Source: Kitasatospora xanthocidica
GTDB taxonomy: Bacteria; Actinomycetota; Actinomycetes; Streptomycetales; Streptomycetaceae
Length of the DNA: 64,000 nucleotides
NCBI RefSeq assembly: GCF_014656195.1
Contig: NZ_BNBY01000009.1
Location: 241,156-305,155 of the forward strand
Reading direction: 5' to 3'
Part shown: positions 9,014-16,909 of the stretch, one piece after another
Layout of the letters: each line of letters opens with the position of its first letter
Position numbering within the stretch: position 1 is the stretch's first letter
The notes under the pieces: model-generated
The model's database searches: none
Told to the model about the DNA's origin: nothing
What the model saw: the letters and a program-made list of their open reading frames with translations, nothing else
Made by a program: the position numbers and the translations under genes

Positions 9014-9946
9014 TCATCTGCCGGAGTGGCCGCCCGCTCCGCCGAGCTCGTCGGGGCCCAGGTGCTCGCCCGGTGTCCCCAGTTCCTCGACGGCGTGCGC
9101 ACCGACCACCGCGCCGGTGGATCTCTTTCCGCGTCGGAGCCGGCCTTCCAGCCGGCCGGCGAAGGTCGTGAGCGTGAGGTTCAGGACGACGAAGACCACC
9201 GCGACGACGGTGAAGCTGGCGATGGTGTTCGCGCCGTAGTTCGCGCTCAGCGGGCGGACCGACGCCAGTAGTTCGGAGAAGCCGAGCAGTGCGCCGCCCA
9301 GCGCGGTGTCCTTGACGATGACGACCAGCTGACTGACGATCGCCGGCAGCATCGCCGTGACCGCCTGCGGCAGCAGCACGTAGCGCATGACCTGGTTCCT
9401 GCGCATGCCGAGCGCCATGGCCGCGTCGCCCTGGCCCTGGGGGAGGGCCAGGATTCCGGCCCGGACGATCTCCGCGAGCACCGAGGCGTTGTAGAGGACG
9501 AGACCGGTGACCACGGCGTACAGCGGTCGGCTGTCCGAGCTGACGTCGGTGTACTGGGCATACGCCGCGTTCGCGAAGAGCATCAGGATCAGCACCGGGA
9601 TGGCGCGGAAGAACTCGACGACGGTGCCGGCCGTACCCCGTACCCACCGGTGGGCGGAGAGCCGGGCGATGCCGAACAGCGCTCCGAGCGGCAGGGCGAG
9701 GACCATGGCGAGCGAGGCGGCGATGAGGGTGTTCTCGAGCCCCGGCAGAAGGTAGGTCTCCCAGGCGCGGGAGTCCGTGAAGAAGGGCCTCCACTTGGCC
9801 CATTCGAGCTGGTTCTTGTCGGCGAGGCTCTGGACCACCCACCAGGCCGGAACGGCCAGGGCGACCAGGAACACCAGCGTCGACACCGCGTTGCGCCGTC
9901 TGGCACGCGGCCCCGGCGCGTCGTACAGGACGGTCGGTGGACTCAT
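9014..9946 (-). CDS. gluD: Glutamate ABC transporter permease GluD
   Basis: A 310-residue polar amino-acid permease of the HisM type. After an N-terminal anchor (residues 20-40), the transmembrane core starts at LLPGLENTLIAASL. The coupling-loop EAA-like segment is AMALGMRRNQVMRYVLLPQA. The C-terminal ~45 residues are a Gly/Glu-rich hydrophilic tail. Its start overlaps the gluC stop as ATGA, so the two are translated together. With GluC it forms the channel fed by the binding protein GluB. No ATPase gene is found beside it. A 16-base sequence in its 3' part (9132-9147) is repeated just beyond its stop at 8989-9004. Confidence 0.92.
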   Translation of the reverse strand: MSPPTVLYDAPGPRARRRNAVSTLVFLVALAVPAWWVVQSLADKNQLEWAKWRPFFTDSRAWETYLLPGLENTLIAASLAMVLALPLGALFGIARLSAHRWVRGTAGTVVEFFRAIPVLILMLFANAAYAQYTDVSSDSRPLYAVVTGLVLYNASVLAEIVRAGILALPQGQGDAAMALGMRRNQVMRYVLLPQAVTAMLPAIVSQLVVIVKDTALGGALLGFSELLASVRPLSANYGANTIASFTVVAVVFVVLNLTLTTFAGRLEGRLRRGKRSTGAVVGAHAVEELGTPGEHLGPDELGGAGGHSGR

Positions 9947-10608
9947 CGCCGGACCGACACCTTCTTGCTCAACCAGCCCAGGACCAGTCCGGTCGGGAGG
10001 GTGAGGCAGCTGAACCCGAAGGCGAAGACGGCGGAGATGAGAAGGAGTTGGGCTTCGTTCTCGATCATCTCCCGCATCAGCGCCGCGGCCTCGGCGACGC
10101 CGATGGCGGCGGCCACCGTGGTGTTCTTGGTCAGGGCGATCAGGACGTTCGCCAGTGGGCCCACCACGGAACGGAAGGCCTGCGGAAGGACGATGAGCCT
10201 CAGCGTCTGGGGAAAGGTCAGGCCGAGGGCGCGCGCCGCCTCGGTCTGACCGATCGGCACCGTGTTGATGCCCGAGCGCAGGGCCTCGCAGACGAACGCC
10301 GAGGTGTAGGTGATCAGACCGAGCACGGCGAGCCGGAAGTCGATCGTCTTGAAGCTCCCGGCGCCGAGCGTGACGCCGAGCGTCTGGAACAGGCCGAGCG
10401 AGGTGAAGACGATGATCACGGTGAGGGGGATGTTCCGGATCGTGTTGACGTAGGCGGTGCCGAAGCCACGCATCAGCGGCACCGGGCTCACCCGCATGGC
10501 CGCGAGCACGGTGCCCCAGACCAGGGCCCCGACGGCGGAGTAGAAGGTGAGCTGCACCGTCACCCAGAAGGCCCCCAGCAGGTCGTAACGGTTGAGAAAG
10601 TCGAACAC
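9943..10608 (-). CDS. gluC: Glutamate ABC transporter permease GluC
   Basis: A 221-residue inner-membrane permease. The first helices follow GAFWVTVQLTFYSAVGALVW. The ATPase-contact segment is EAARALGLTFPQTLRLIVLPQA, typical of HisQ/HisM-family subunits. Length and order match gluC of the corynebacterial gluABCD operon. It overlaps gluD by four bases and is separated from gluB by 79 bases that hold a strong hairpin, so permease expression may be set lower than that of the binding protein. Confidence 0.92.
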   Translation of the reverse strand: MFDFLNRYDLLGAFWVTVQLTFYSAVGALVWGTVLAAMRVSPVPLMRGFGTAYVNTIRNIPLTVIIVFTSLGLFQTLGVTLGAGSFKTIDFRLAVLGLITYTSAFVCEALRSGINTVPIGQTEAARALGLTFPQTLRLIVLPQAFRSVVGPLANVLIALTKNTTVAAAIGVAEAAALMREMIENEAQLLLISAVFAFGFSCLTLPTGLVLGWLSKKVSVRR

Positions 10609-10646
10609 GTTCTGTGACTCCCGGCCTTCTGGATGCGGGAAGGGCG

Positions 10647-10675
10647 CGGCGCGCCGCTTCGAGGGCGGCGCGCCG
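10647..10675 (-). terminator. Hairpin between gluB and gluC (attenuator or mRNA-stabilising stem)
   Basis: A perfect 11-bp GC stem (10647-10657 with 10665-10675) with loop TTCGAGG and no T-run. Because the permease genes lie downstream, it more likely causes partial termination or protects the 3' end of gluB mRNA than ends the operon, as in other solute-binding-protein operons. Confidence 0.65.
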
Positions 10676-10687
10676 TGGGTACCGGCT

Positions 10688-11557
10688 TCAGCTGACGATC
10701 ACGCCGATCTTCGGCGCGGGCTCGTTGTGGTAGCCGGCCGGACCGAAGTTCTTCTTGACGAACGCGTCCCAGGAGCCGTCCTGGACCATCTTCTCCAGGG
10801 CGGTGTTGATCTTCGCCTTGAGATCGCTGCCCTTCATGACGCCGATGCCGTAGTTCTCGTTGCTCAACTTGAAGCCGCCGAGCTTGAACTTGCCCTTGAA
10901 CTCGGCCTGCGCGGCGTAGCCGGCGAGGATCGAGTCATCGGTGGTGAGGGCGTCGATGACCTTGTTCTCCAGACCGGTCAGGCACTCCGAGTAGCCGCCG
11001 TACTCCTGCAGCTGGGCGTTCGGCGCGATCCTCGTCTTCACGTTCTGCGCCGAGGTGGAGCCGGTGACCGAACAGAGCTTCTTGTTGTTCAAATCCTCCG
11101 GCTTCTTGATGGAGTCGTCGTCAGCCCGGATCAGTACGTCCTGGTGCGCCAGCAGGTAAGGGCCGGCGAAGTCGACCTTCTCCGAGCGCGCCGGGGTGAT
11201 CGAGTACGAGGCCGCGACGAAGTCGACGTCGCCGCGCTGGAGCAGCGCCTCGCGGTCGGCGCTCTTGGCCTCCTTCCACACGATGTCGCCGGGTTGGTGG
11301 CCGAGCTGCTTGGCGACATAGGTGGCCACGTCGACGTCGAAGCCCGTGTACGTGCCGTCCGGGGTCTTCAGGCCGATGCCCGGTTGGTCGAACTTGATAC
11401 CGACGGTGATCTTCTTGCCGCTCGTGCCACCGCTGGTGCTACCGCTCGTGCTACCGCTCGTGCCTCCGCCTCCGCCGCCGCTGGAGCCGCAGCCGGCGGC
11501 CGTCACGGACAGCACGAGCGCTGCGGCGGCCGCGACGGTCACCTTGCGAAGCTTCAT
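10688..11557 (-). CDS. gluB: Glutamate-binding lipoprotein GluB
   Basis: A 289-residue extracytoplasmic solute-binding lipoprotein. A Lys/Arg N terminus and hydrophobic segment end in the lipobox VTAAGC, followed by a Gly/Ser/Thr tether built from short repeats. The mature domain is a type-II amino-acid binder with TGFDVDVATYVAKQLG and later FVAASYSIT and VMKGSDLKAKINTAL. It captures glutamate or a similar amino acid for GluCD. An alternative ATG three codons upstream abuts GAGGG too closely, so the second ATG is chosen. The gluA ATPase normally found upstream is absent; the next gene belongs to an unrelated cluster. Confidence 0.92.
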   Translation of the reverse strand: MKLRKVTVAAAAALVLSVTAAGCGSSGGGGGGTSGSTSGSTSGGTSGKKITVGIKFDQPGIGLKTPDGTYTGFDVDVATYVAKQLGHQPGDIVWKEAKSADREALLQRGDVDFVAASYSITPARSEKVDFAGPYLLAHQDVLIRADDDSIKKPEDLNNKKLCSVTGSTSAQNVKTRIAPNAQLQEYGGYSECLTGLENKVIDALTTDDSILAGYAAQAEFKGKFKLGGFKLSNENYGIGVMKGSDLKAKINTALEKMVQDGSWDAFVKKNFGPAGYHNEPAPKIGVIVS

Positions 11558-11713
11558 GGTGCTCATCCCTCGTGGTCGGGCGGGTACCCCTCCACGATCC
11601 GTCCATCCGCGACGAACACCATGCGATCCGCAGCCGAACGGGCGAATCCCATCCGATGACGGGCGCCGAACGTCGTCGCCGATCGCACCGGCAGCGTGCC
11701 GGACGTCGAACCC

Positions 11714-11860
11714 TCAGGCCTTCCCGTACTCGTCGTGGCGGCGCAGCCAGTGGGTCTCCTCGCCGTCCTCGTGCCGGCCCATCGGCGTTCGGTGGACGGT
11801 GCCGTTCGCGAGAGCGTAGGCGCTCAGCCCGGGCCCCTCCGTGACGTAGCCGCGTACGTC
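11714..11860 (-). pseudogene. DUF899-family remnant (internally deleted, 5' end lost)
   Basis: A short stretch encoding GYVTEGPGLSAYAL, then NGTVHRTPMGRHEDGEE, then WLRRHDEYGKA. This matches the pattern I recall for the C terminus of DUF899 thioredoxin-like proteins, but the segment that should lie between HRT and PMGR (roughly 20 residues, with TYS..ARG and a YYG-like motif) is missing. So is the catalytic N-terminal part. The 5' side runs straight into the terminator hairpin of the LuxC-type operon. I infer a gene truncated when that cluster arrived or was rearranged. It could instead be a small unrelated protein. Confidence 0.5.
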
Positions 11861-11880
11861 CGTGCCGCCAACGCGGTGGG

Positions 11881-11908
11881 CCGGGGGCCCGGTGTCCCGG
11901 GCCCCCGG
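11881..11908 (-). terminator. Terminator of the LuxE/LuxC-type operon
   Basis: A perfect 12-bp stem (CCGGGGGCCCGG and its complement) with a TGTC loop, starting 12 bases after the stop of the last operon gene. It lacks a T-run, as is common in streptomycetes. Confidence 0.8.
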
Positions 11909-11919
11909 CGCCGGGGGTG

Positions 11920-14505
11920 TCACGCCGTGGTCCGCCGCCGGTCGATGACCGTCCGCAGCTTGCCGCTGGTGGGTGTCCGTTCGAAGGCGGTGGTGGCGGC
12001 CGTCTCGACCGTGCAGGTGAGCAGCCCTTCGGCCGTGGCGGAGCCCAGTTCGGGGATGGCGGCCAGGAAGGCGGCGTGGGCGGCCGTCGGGTCCGGGGCG
12101 TACCGTTCGTCGAGCCGGACGGCGATCCGCTCCCGGCCGTCACCGCTGTCCAGGACCAGCTGCAGCTCGCCGCGGTAGCCGAGCCGCTCCTCCGCCACCG
12201 CGATGAAGCGCCGGACGTTGAGGAAGTACGTGCCGATCCGGACGACGTCCCCGTACCGGCCGAGGAGTTCGATCCGCGGGGTGTGGCTGCCGCAGGGGCA
12301 GACGCCGTCGACCGCGCGGCCGAGGTCGCCGATCTGGTAGCGCTCCAGGCGCTGCCCGGCCCGGGTGCGGCTGGTGAAGACCAGGCGGCCCGGCTCCCCG
12401 GCGGCGACCGGGCGGTCGGCCTCCGGGTCCAGGATCTCCAGGGTGTGCAGGCCGGTCAGGACGTGGTGGACCGAGCCCTCGGTGTGGGTGCACTGGTAGC
12501 CGAGCGGGCCCAGGTCGGTGCTGCCGTACGCCGCCGAGCGGATCAGCTGGACGCCGAACTCCTCGGTGAGCACCCGGCGTTGTTCCGCCGTGAAGTGCTC
12601 GCCGCCGTAGAACACCTTGCGGATCCCGCCGTACGCGCGGAGCACGGCGCTCTCGGCGTGGAACAGCTGCCAGAGGTAGGAGGGCATGCCGAACACGGTG
12701 TCCGCGCCGTGCGTGACCAGCGCCTCGGCGGTGGCGGCGTGGTCGGGGCCGGCGGCGAGGGGGAGCTGGGTGGCGTTGAGGCGCTCCAGGATCGAGAAGA
12801 AGCTGATGAAGCTCCCGTACATGCCGCCGCAGTAGAAGAGGTTGGCGGCGCGGTCCCGGGCCGGGTCGAAGCCGGCGGCGAGCAGGCCGTCGGCGGCGGC
12901 CCGCATCTGGGTGTCGTAGTCGGCGTTGGTGAACACCGACAGGGCCGGGGCCCCGGTGGAGCCGCCGCTGCGGAAGTACAGGTGGGCGTGGTCCGGGGCG
13001 AGGGTGCGCAACCGCTCCTGCACGCCGGCCTTGTCCAGCAGCGGGCCGCCGGGCGCGGCCGGGATGGCGGCGGGGGCCGCCAGGTCGTCCAGGCAGGCGG
13101 TGGTGGCGAAGGCCTCGTCCGCCCGGACGCTGACCCGGCGGCTGTAGCGCTGGAGCGCGTAGACGCCGTCGTGGGGCTCGCCGTGGTAGCCGTCGAGCAT
13201 GCCGCCGACCGGGGTGACCCGCAGCACGCCGGCGGCGAGGACCGCCCGCGACAGCCGGGCGACGTCGGCGCGGCCGCCGCCGATCGCGGCGGTCTGCAGG
13301 TAGCGGCGCATCGGGCGCAGTACGGCCAGGACGGAGGCCCGGGGCAGCGGCTTGACCCAGACGCTGCGGTTGAGCGGCGAGGCCGCCAGGGCGGGGCGGG
13401 TGTCGGCGAGGACGCGCCAGGACCCGTCCTCGGCGGCGATCACCCGGGTGAGGCCGAGGTGTTCCTCCAGCCGGGCGATGAGCTCGGTGGTGGTGATCTC
13501 GGCGTGCTCGGCCGGTTCGAGCTCGGGCCGGGGCACCTCGGCGGAGGCGTCGGCGAGGTGGGCCGCGAAGCGCTCGGCGAAGGAGAAGACCTCGTCGTCG
13601 TCCTCGGTGTCCAGGTAGACCACCTGGGGGCTGGAGCAGGCCTGCTGCTCGAAGCGGCAGACGTCGGCGGCGAGCGCGTCCAGCGTCGCCCCGTCCGACC
13701 AGGCGTCGCGGGTCAGGTACGCGAAGGAGATCCGGTGTCCCCACTCGACGAGCCGGCAGCCGGCCGGGACCAGCCCGGCGACCGAGCGGACGGCCTCCTC
13801 GCCGCCCCAGACCGCCACCGTGTCGGCGGGCTCGCACAGCAGCCGGAGCCACTCGGTGCGGGCGGAGGAGAAGCGCAGCACGACGATCCGGCGGGCCAGG
13901 GCACCGGTCGGGTCGGCGGCGGCCAGCTCGGCGAGCAGGTGCTGGGCGAGCGGGGTGTCGCCGCTGCTGGTCTTCAGGACGTTGAGGTTCCCGGTGAGCA
14001 GGCCCTCGACGACGGTCAGCGGCGCGACGGCGGCGGCGTTGCCGGGGGCGATGTGGACCAGCAGCCCGACCGGCGCCCAGGCCTCGAAGGTGGTCTCGCG
14101 GGCGTCGGGCCGGGTGAGACGTTCGGGGCGCAGCCCGCCGAGTTCGCGCCGGAGCTTGCGTTCCAGGGCCGGGCGGGCGATCGCGTCGGCGATCTCGGCG
14201 AGGGTCGCCGACGCCTCCGCCGGGGCGGTGCCGCCGTCGGTCAGCACGGCGAGCAGCCGGGTGCGGACGGGGCCGGCCGGTGTGCCGAGGGCGTCGGCGA
14301 GGCGGTGGCAGGCGTCCAGCACCAGCTCGGTGGAGAGGGGTTCGGCGAGGACGCGGGCGGCGAGCTCCGGGAGTTCGGCGAGCCGGCGGGCGGCCTCCTC
14401 GTCGTCGATGAACGAGCCCTGCCAGAAGTGCGGTCCGGCCGTGGCGGGTTCGGCCGTGGCGAGTCCGGCCGTGGTGAGTTCGGCCGTCGCGGGTTCAGGC
14501 TTCAT
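11920..14505 (-). CDS. LuxC-type acyl reductase fused to a PaaK-like adenylating domain
   Basis: An 861-residue two-domain enzyme. Residues ~1-440 are a LuxC-like acyl-CoA/acyl-protein reductase of the aldehyde-dehydrogenase fold: WAPVGLLVHIAPGNA is the nucleotide-binding region, and Cys290 in FEQQACSSPQ is the expected acyl-accepting cysteine. Residues ~465-861 resemble phenylacetate-CoA ligase/CoF synthetase enzymes: FRSGGSTGAP, YGGEHF, AAYGSTDLGP and QIGDLGR. By family, the reductase takes an acyl group from a LuxE partner and reduces it with NADPH to an aldehyde; the fused domain could activate an acid with ATP. The ATG follows GAAGGGA and overlaps the luxE-like stop (ATGA). The fusion is unusual. 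Substrate unknown. Confidence 0.82.
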   Translation of the reverse strand: MKPEPATAELTTAGLATAEPATAGPHFWQGSFIDDEEAARRLAELPELAARVLAEPLSTELVLDACHRLADALGTPAGPVRTRLLAVLTDGGTAPAEASATLAEIADAIARPALERKLRRELGGLRPERLTRPDARETTFEAWAPVGLLVHIAPGNAAAVAPLTVVEGLLTGNLNVLKTSSGDTPLAQHLLAELAAADPTGALARRIVVLRFSSARTEWLRLLCEPADTVAVWGGEEAVRSVAGLVPAGCRLVEWGHRISFAYLTRDAWSDGATLDALAADVCRFEQQACSSPQVVYLDTEDDDEVFSFAERFAAHLADASAEVPRPELEPAEHAEITTTELIARLEEHLGLTRVIAAEDGSWRVLADTRPALAASPLNRSVWVKPLPRASVLAVLRPMRRYLQTAAIGGGRADVARLSRAVLAAGVLRVTPVGGMLDGYHGEPHDGVYALQRYSRRVSVRADEAFATTACLDDLAAPAAIPAAPGGPLLDKAGVQERLRTLAPDHAHLYFRSGGSTGAPALSVFTNADYDTQMRAAADGLLAAGFDPARDRAANLFYCGGMYGSFISFFSILERLNATQLPLAAGPDHAATAEALVTHGADTVFGMPSYLWQLFHAESAVLRAYGGIRKVFYGGEHFTAEQRRVLTEEFGVQLIRSAAYGSTDLGPLGYQCTHTEGSVHHVLTGLHTLEILDPEADRPVAAGEPGRLVFTSRTRAGQRLERYQIGDLGRAVDGVCPCGSHTPRIELLGRYGDVVRIGTYFLNVRRFIAVAEERLGYRGELQLVLDSGDGRERIAVRLDERYAPDPTAAHAAFLAAIPELGSATAEGLLTCTVETAATTAFERTPTSGKLRTVIDRRRTTA

Positions 14506-15728
14506 GACAGTCCCTTCAGGAGTTCGGCGGCGGCCGCCGCGCAGTTGCGGTTGCGGCTGACCCCGGCGCGGCCGTGGACGGTGAACCACGGCGTGGGCAG
14601 CGGGCAGGGGCACTCCTGCGCCGGGTGCAGCGAGGCGAGGTCGCCCATGACGACGCTCTGCGCCGGCACCGAGGTGATGTACGGGGAGACCAGGTGGAGG
14701 AAGCCGCGTTCGCCGTACGGCAGCGGCTCAAGGGTGCGGGTGTCGCGCACGGCCGCCCGGGACCAGACCGGGACGTGCAGGCGGTGGTGCCCGCACTCGA
14801 TGTACGGCACGCAGTGCTCGACCGAGCCGAAGGTGTCGCGGATCCGCTCCGAGGGGACGCCCAACAGCTCCGTGACCTCGGCGTAGAACCGCTCCTTGCC
14901 GATTTGCCGGTCGGTGTGTCCCTTCCAGCCGCCGCCGAGCAGCACCAGGGAGCCGGCCGGCAGCTGGAGCGGCGGCAGGCCGAGGGCCCGCATCCGCTCC
15001 AGGGTGAAGTGCAGGAACGCGGGGAAGCCGAGGATCCGTACCGGCAGCCCGTCCTCGGCGTACCTCCGCAGCGCCGCGATGCAGCCGTGGACGTCGAACT
15101 CGTGGCCGCTGCCGGTGTGGCGCAGCGCGTGCGTGGTGTGGTTCGCCGGGGCGAAGTCGCAGAGGTAGTTGTCGGTGAACGAGGTGCCGAGCTTCAGCTG
15201 CGGGGCGGGCTCGTAGCTGTACAGCAGGTAGTTGACGGGCTGGTCGGGCGTGATCCAGCCGTAGTGGTCGAAGATGCGGGCCACCATGCGCTGCGCGGAG
15301 CGGATCGTCCAGGTGTCGAAGAACATCTGCGACTTCTGGCCGGTGGTGCCGGAGGAGGTGAGGTGGAGGAACACCTCCTCCCGGGGGATGGAGAGCACCT
15401 CGTGCCGCTTGAAGAAGTTCGCGTGCACCAGGGGCGTGCGGACCTCCTCGCCGACGCTGGGCGCCGGGGTCTCGGCCGGGCCGTCCAGCAGCGAGCGGAG
15501 GAACGGGGAGCGCCGCGCGTGCCACGCGTTGGTCTCGGCCATCGCGGCGGCGAACAGGGCGTCGGCCTCGGGCCCGGACGCGTACGGGGAGGTCAGGTCG
15601 CACAGCTGCTGGACGTGCGGGAGCGCGGTGGGGTCGGGGACCTCGACCGGCGCGAGATGGGGGTTCAGAGGGTGGGGGTTCACGGGATGGGCGTTCACGG
15701 GGTGGGCGTTCACGGGACGGACGGTCAC
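14502..15728 (-). CDS. LuxE-type acyl-protein synthetase
   Basis: A 408-residue enzyme of the LuxE family (acyl-AMP forming). LuxE activates a carboxylic acid with ATP, holds it as a thioester on a C-terminal cysteine and passes it to LuxC. Visible are the adenylation loop LTSSGTTGQKSQ (residues 123-134), YSYEPAPQLKLGTSFTDNYL, and the C-terminal HGRAGVSRNRNCAAAAAEL with Cys396 at the expected acyl-carrying place. The N terminus is a repeat of HPVN-like units encoded by ~15-bp DNA repeats (about 15661-15720), absent from typical LuxE. The GTG start overlaps the upstream stop as GTGA. No LuxD thioesterase is nearby, so the acid is free or supplied by the PaaK-like proteins. Confidence 0.85.
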   Translation of the reverse strand: MTVRPVNAHPVNAHPVNPHPLNPHLAPVEVPDPTALPHVQQLCDLTSPYASGPEADALFAAAMAETNAWHARRSPFLRSLLDGPAETPAPSVGEEVRTPLVHANFFKRHEVLSIPREEVFLHLTSSGTTGQKSQMFFDTWTIRSAQRMVARIFDHYGWITPDQPVNYLLYSYEPAPQLKLGTSFTDNYLCDFAPANHTTHALRHTGSGHEFDVHGCIAALRRYAEDGLPVRILGFPAFLHFTLERMRALGLPPLQLPAGSLVLLGGGWKGHTDRQIGKERFYAEVTELLGVPSERIRDTFGSVEHCVPYIECGHHRLHVPVWSRAAVRDTRTLEPLPYGERGFLHLVSPYITSVPAQSVVMGDLASLHPAQECPCPLPTPWFTVHGRAGVSRNRNCAAAAAELLKGLS

Positions 15729-16909
15729 GGGGCAACCTCGGGAAGGGGTAGGTAGGTCGAGGTCCAGGCGGTCAGGTAGGCCGCCAGGTACGGCTGGAGC
15801 GGCACGCTGACGGCCGTGGTCCGGAAGTCGATCTGACGGCTGGTCCGGGACAGCACCACGTAGTCGTGGAACCGGTCGCCGATCCGGCGCATCGCCGGGT
15901 AGACGGCACTGGGGATGAACCCGGCGGCCAGGAAGGCGCTGAGCCCGGCGGTGTCGGCCAGCGGCAGCAGCGTCTCGACGTAGTCGGCGCCGGCCCGGGT
16001 GACGGCCGCCATCAGCGGCTCCAGCGCGCCGGTGACGGCCGCCGGGGACGGGTGCACGGCGACCAGCGAGCAGCTCGCCGCGACCGGGTCCAGGTCGGCG
16101 TACGCCTCGAACGAGCCGTCCGGCGGGGTGAGGACGGCGTTCGGGACGTGCAGCGGGAAGAACCGTTCCGCCGGGTCGGGGAAGAGCTGCAGGAACCGGC
16201 GGCGGACGAAGCCGGGCGCGGCGATCAGCTCCATCGGCGCGGTTGCCGGTGCGCTTACGGGCGTGTTCACCGGTGCGGTCACGGGCGCGGTGAGCGGAGC
16301 GGGCCCGTCCGCCGGGAGCGGGTGCCCGTACGGGATGCCGGTGCTCCGCCGGGCCGCCGCCAGCAGCGGCAGCAGGGCGTCCGGCACCCGGCCGACGTCC
16401 TCCCGCCGGGCCAGGACGCCGTCGGCGTGCCGGGCGAACAGCGCGAGGCTCTCGCACCCGGCCACCTCGACCGCGTTCGGCAGCAGGCCGAGGGCCTGGA
16501 AGCCGTTGCGGGCGAAGACCTGCTGCGGGCCGGGGGTGACCACCCGGACGGTCGCGTAGACCGAGTCCAGGGCGCCGGTCGCGAAGGCGTCCCCGCAGAC
16601 TTCGGCGGTCAGCCGTCCGGCCAGCCCGCCGCCCCGCTGGTCCGGGTGGACCGCCAGGCCCACCAGCTTGCCGATCCGGCTGCCGGGGTCGGTCTGCACG
16701 GCCACCGAGCCGGCCAGGTGGCCGGCGCCCTCGTGACGCGCGGTCAGCCAGTGGGTGTGCGGGTCGGCGATCAGGCGGCGCATCTCCTCGGGGTCGCTGC
16801 CGAGCGCGACCGGGTAGCCGTGGCCGTAGACGTCGAAGTAGAGCTGGCGCAGCTGCGCGACGTCCTGCGGGGCGGCGGGGGCGATCGTCAGGGTCGCCGC
16901 GGTCGTCAT
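15725..16909 (-). CDS. Tandem-GNAT acetyltransferase-like protein
   Basis: A 394-residue protein. Residues 1-160 form a clear GNAT domain (LVGLAVHPDQRGGGLAGRL is the acetyl-CoA loop). After a linker of Pro/Ala/Val/Thr repeats (roughly residues 205-235), the C-terminal part (FEAYADLDPVAASCSLVAVHP to AGADYVETLLPLADTAGL and FLAAGFIPSAVYPA) looks like a second, degenerate GNAT fold lacking an obvious Q/RxxGxG/A loop. It overlaps both neighbours by four bases. In this cluster it may acylate an amine or hydroxyl on the product or precursor; that is inference. It could also give self-resistance. Confidence 0.75.
   Translation of the reverse strand: MTTAATLTIAPAAPQDVAQLRQLYFDVYGHGYPVALGSDPEEMRRLIADPHTHWLTARHEGAGHLAGSVAVQTDPGSRIGKLVGLAVHPDQRGGGLAGRLTAEVCGDAFATGALDSVYATVRVVTPGPQQVFARNGFQALGLLPNAVEVAGCESLALFARHADGVLARREDVGRVPDALLPLLAAARRSTGIPYGHPLPADGPAPLTAPVTAPVNTPVSAPATAPMELIAAPGFVRRRFLQLFPDPAERFFPLHVPNAVLTPPDGSFEAYADLDPVAASCSLVAVHPSPAAVTGALEPLMAAVTRAGADYVETLLPLADTAGLSAFLAAGFIPSAVYPAMRRIGDRFHDYVVLSRTSRQIDFRTTAVSVPLQPYLAAYLTAWTSTYLPLPEVAP

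Noticed and set aside
8989..9147. Sixteen-base direct repeat (8989-9004 and 9132-9147) considered as attachment sites
   Set aside because: The 143-base interval contains only the end of gluD; no integrase, tRNA or mobile gene is nearby.
11917..14886. A long open frame on the plus strand opposite the LuxC-type gene
   Set aside because: It is rich in Gly/Val/Glu with no motif, and reflects the GC-skewed third positions of the minus-strand genes, which carry clear enzyme motifs.
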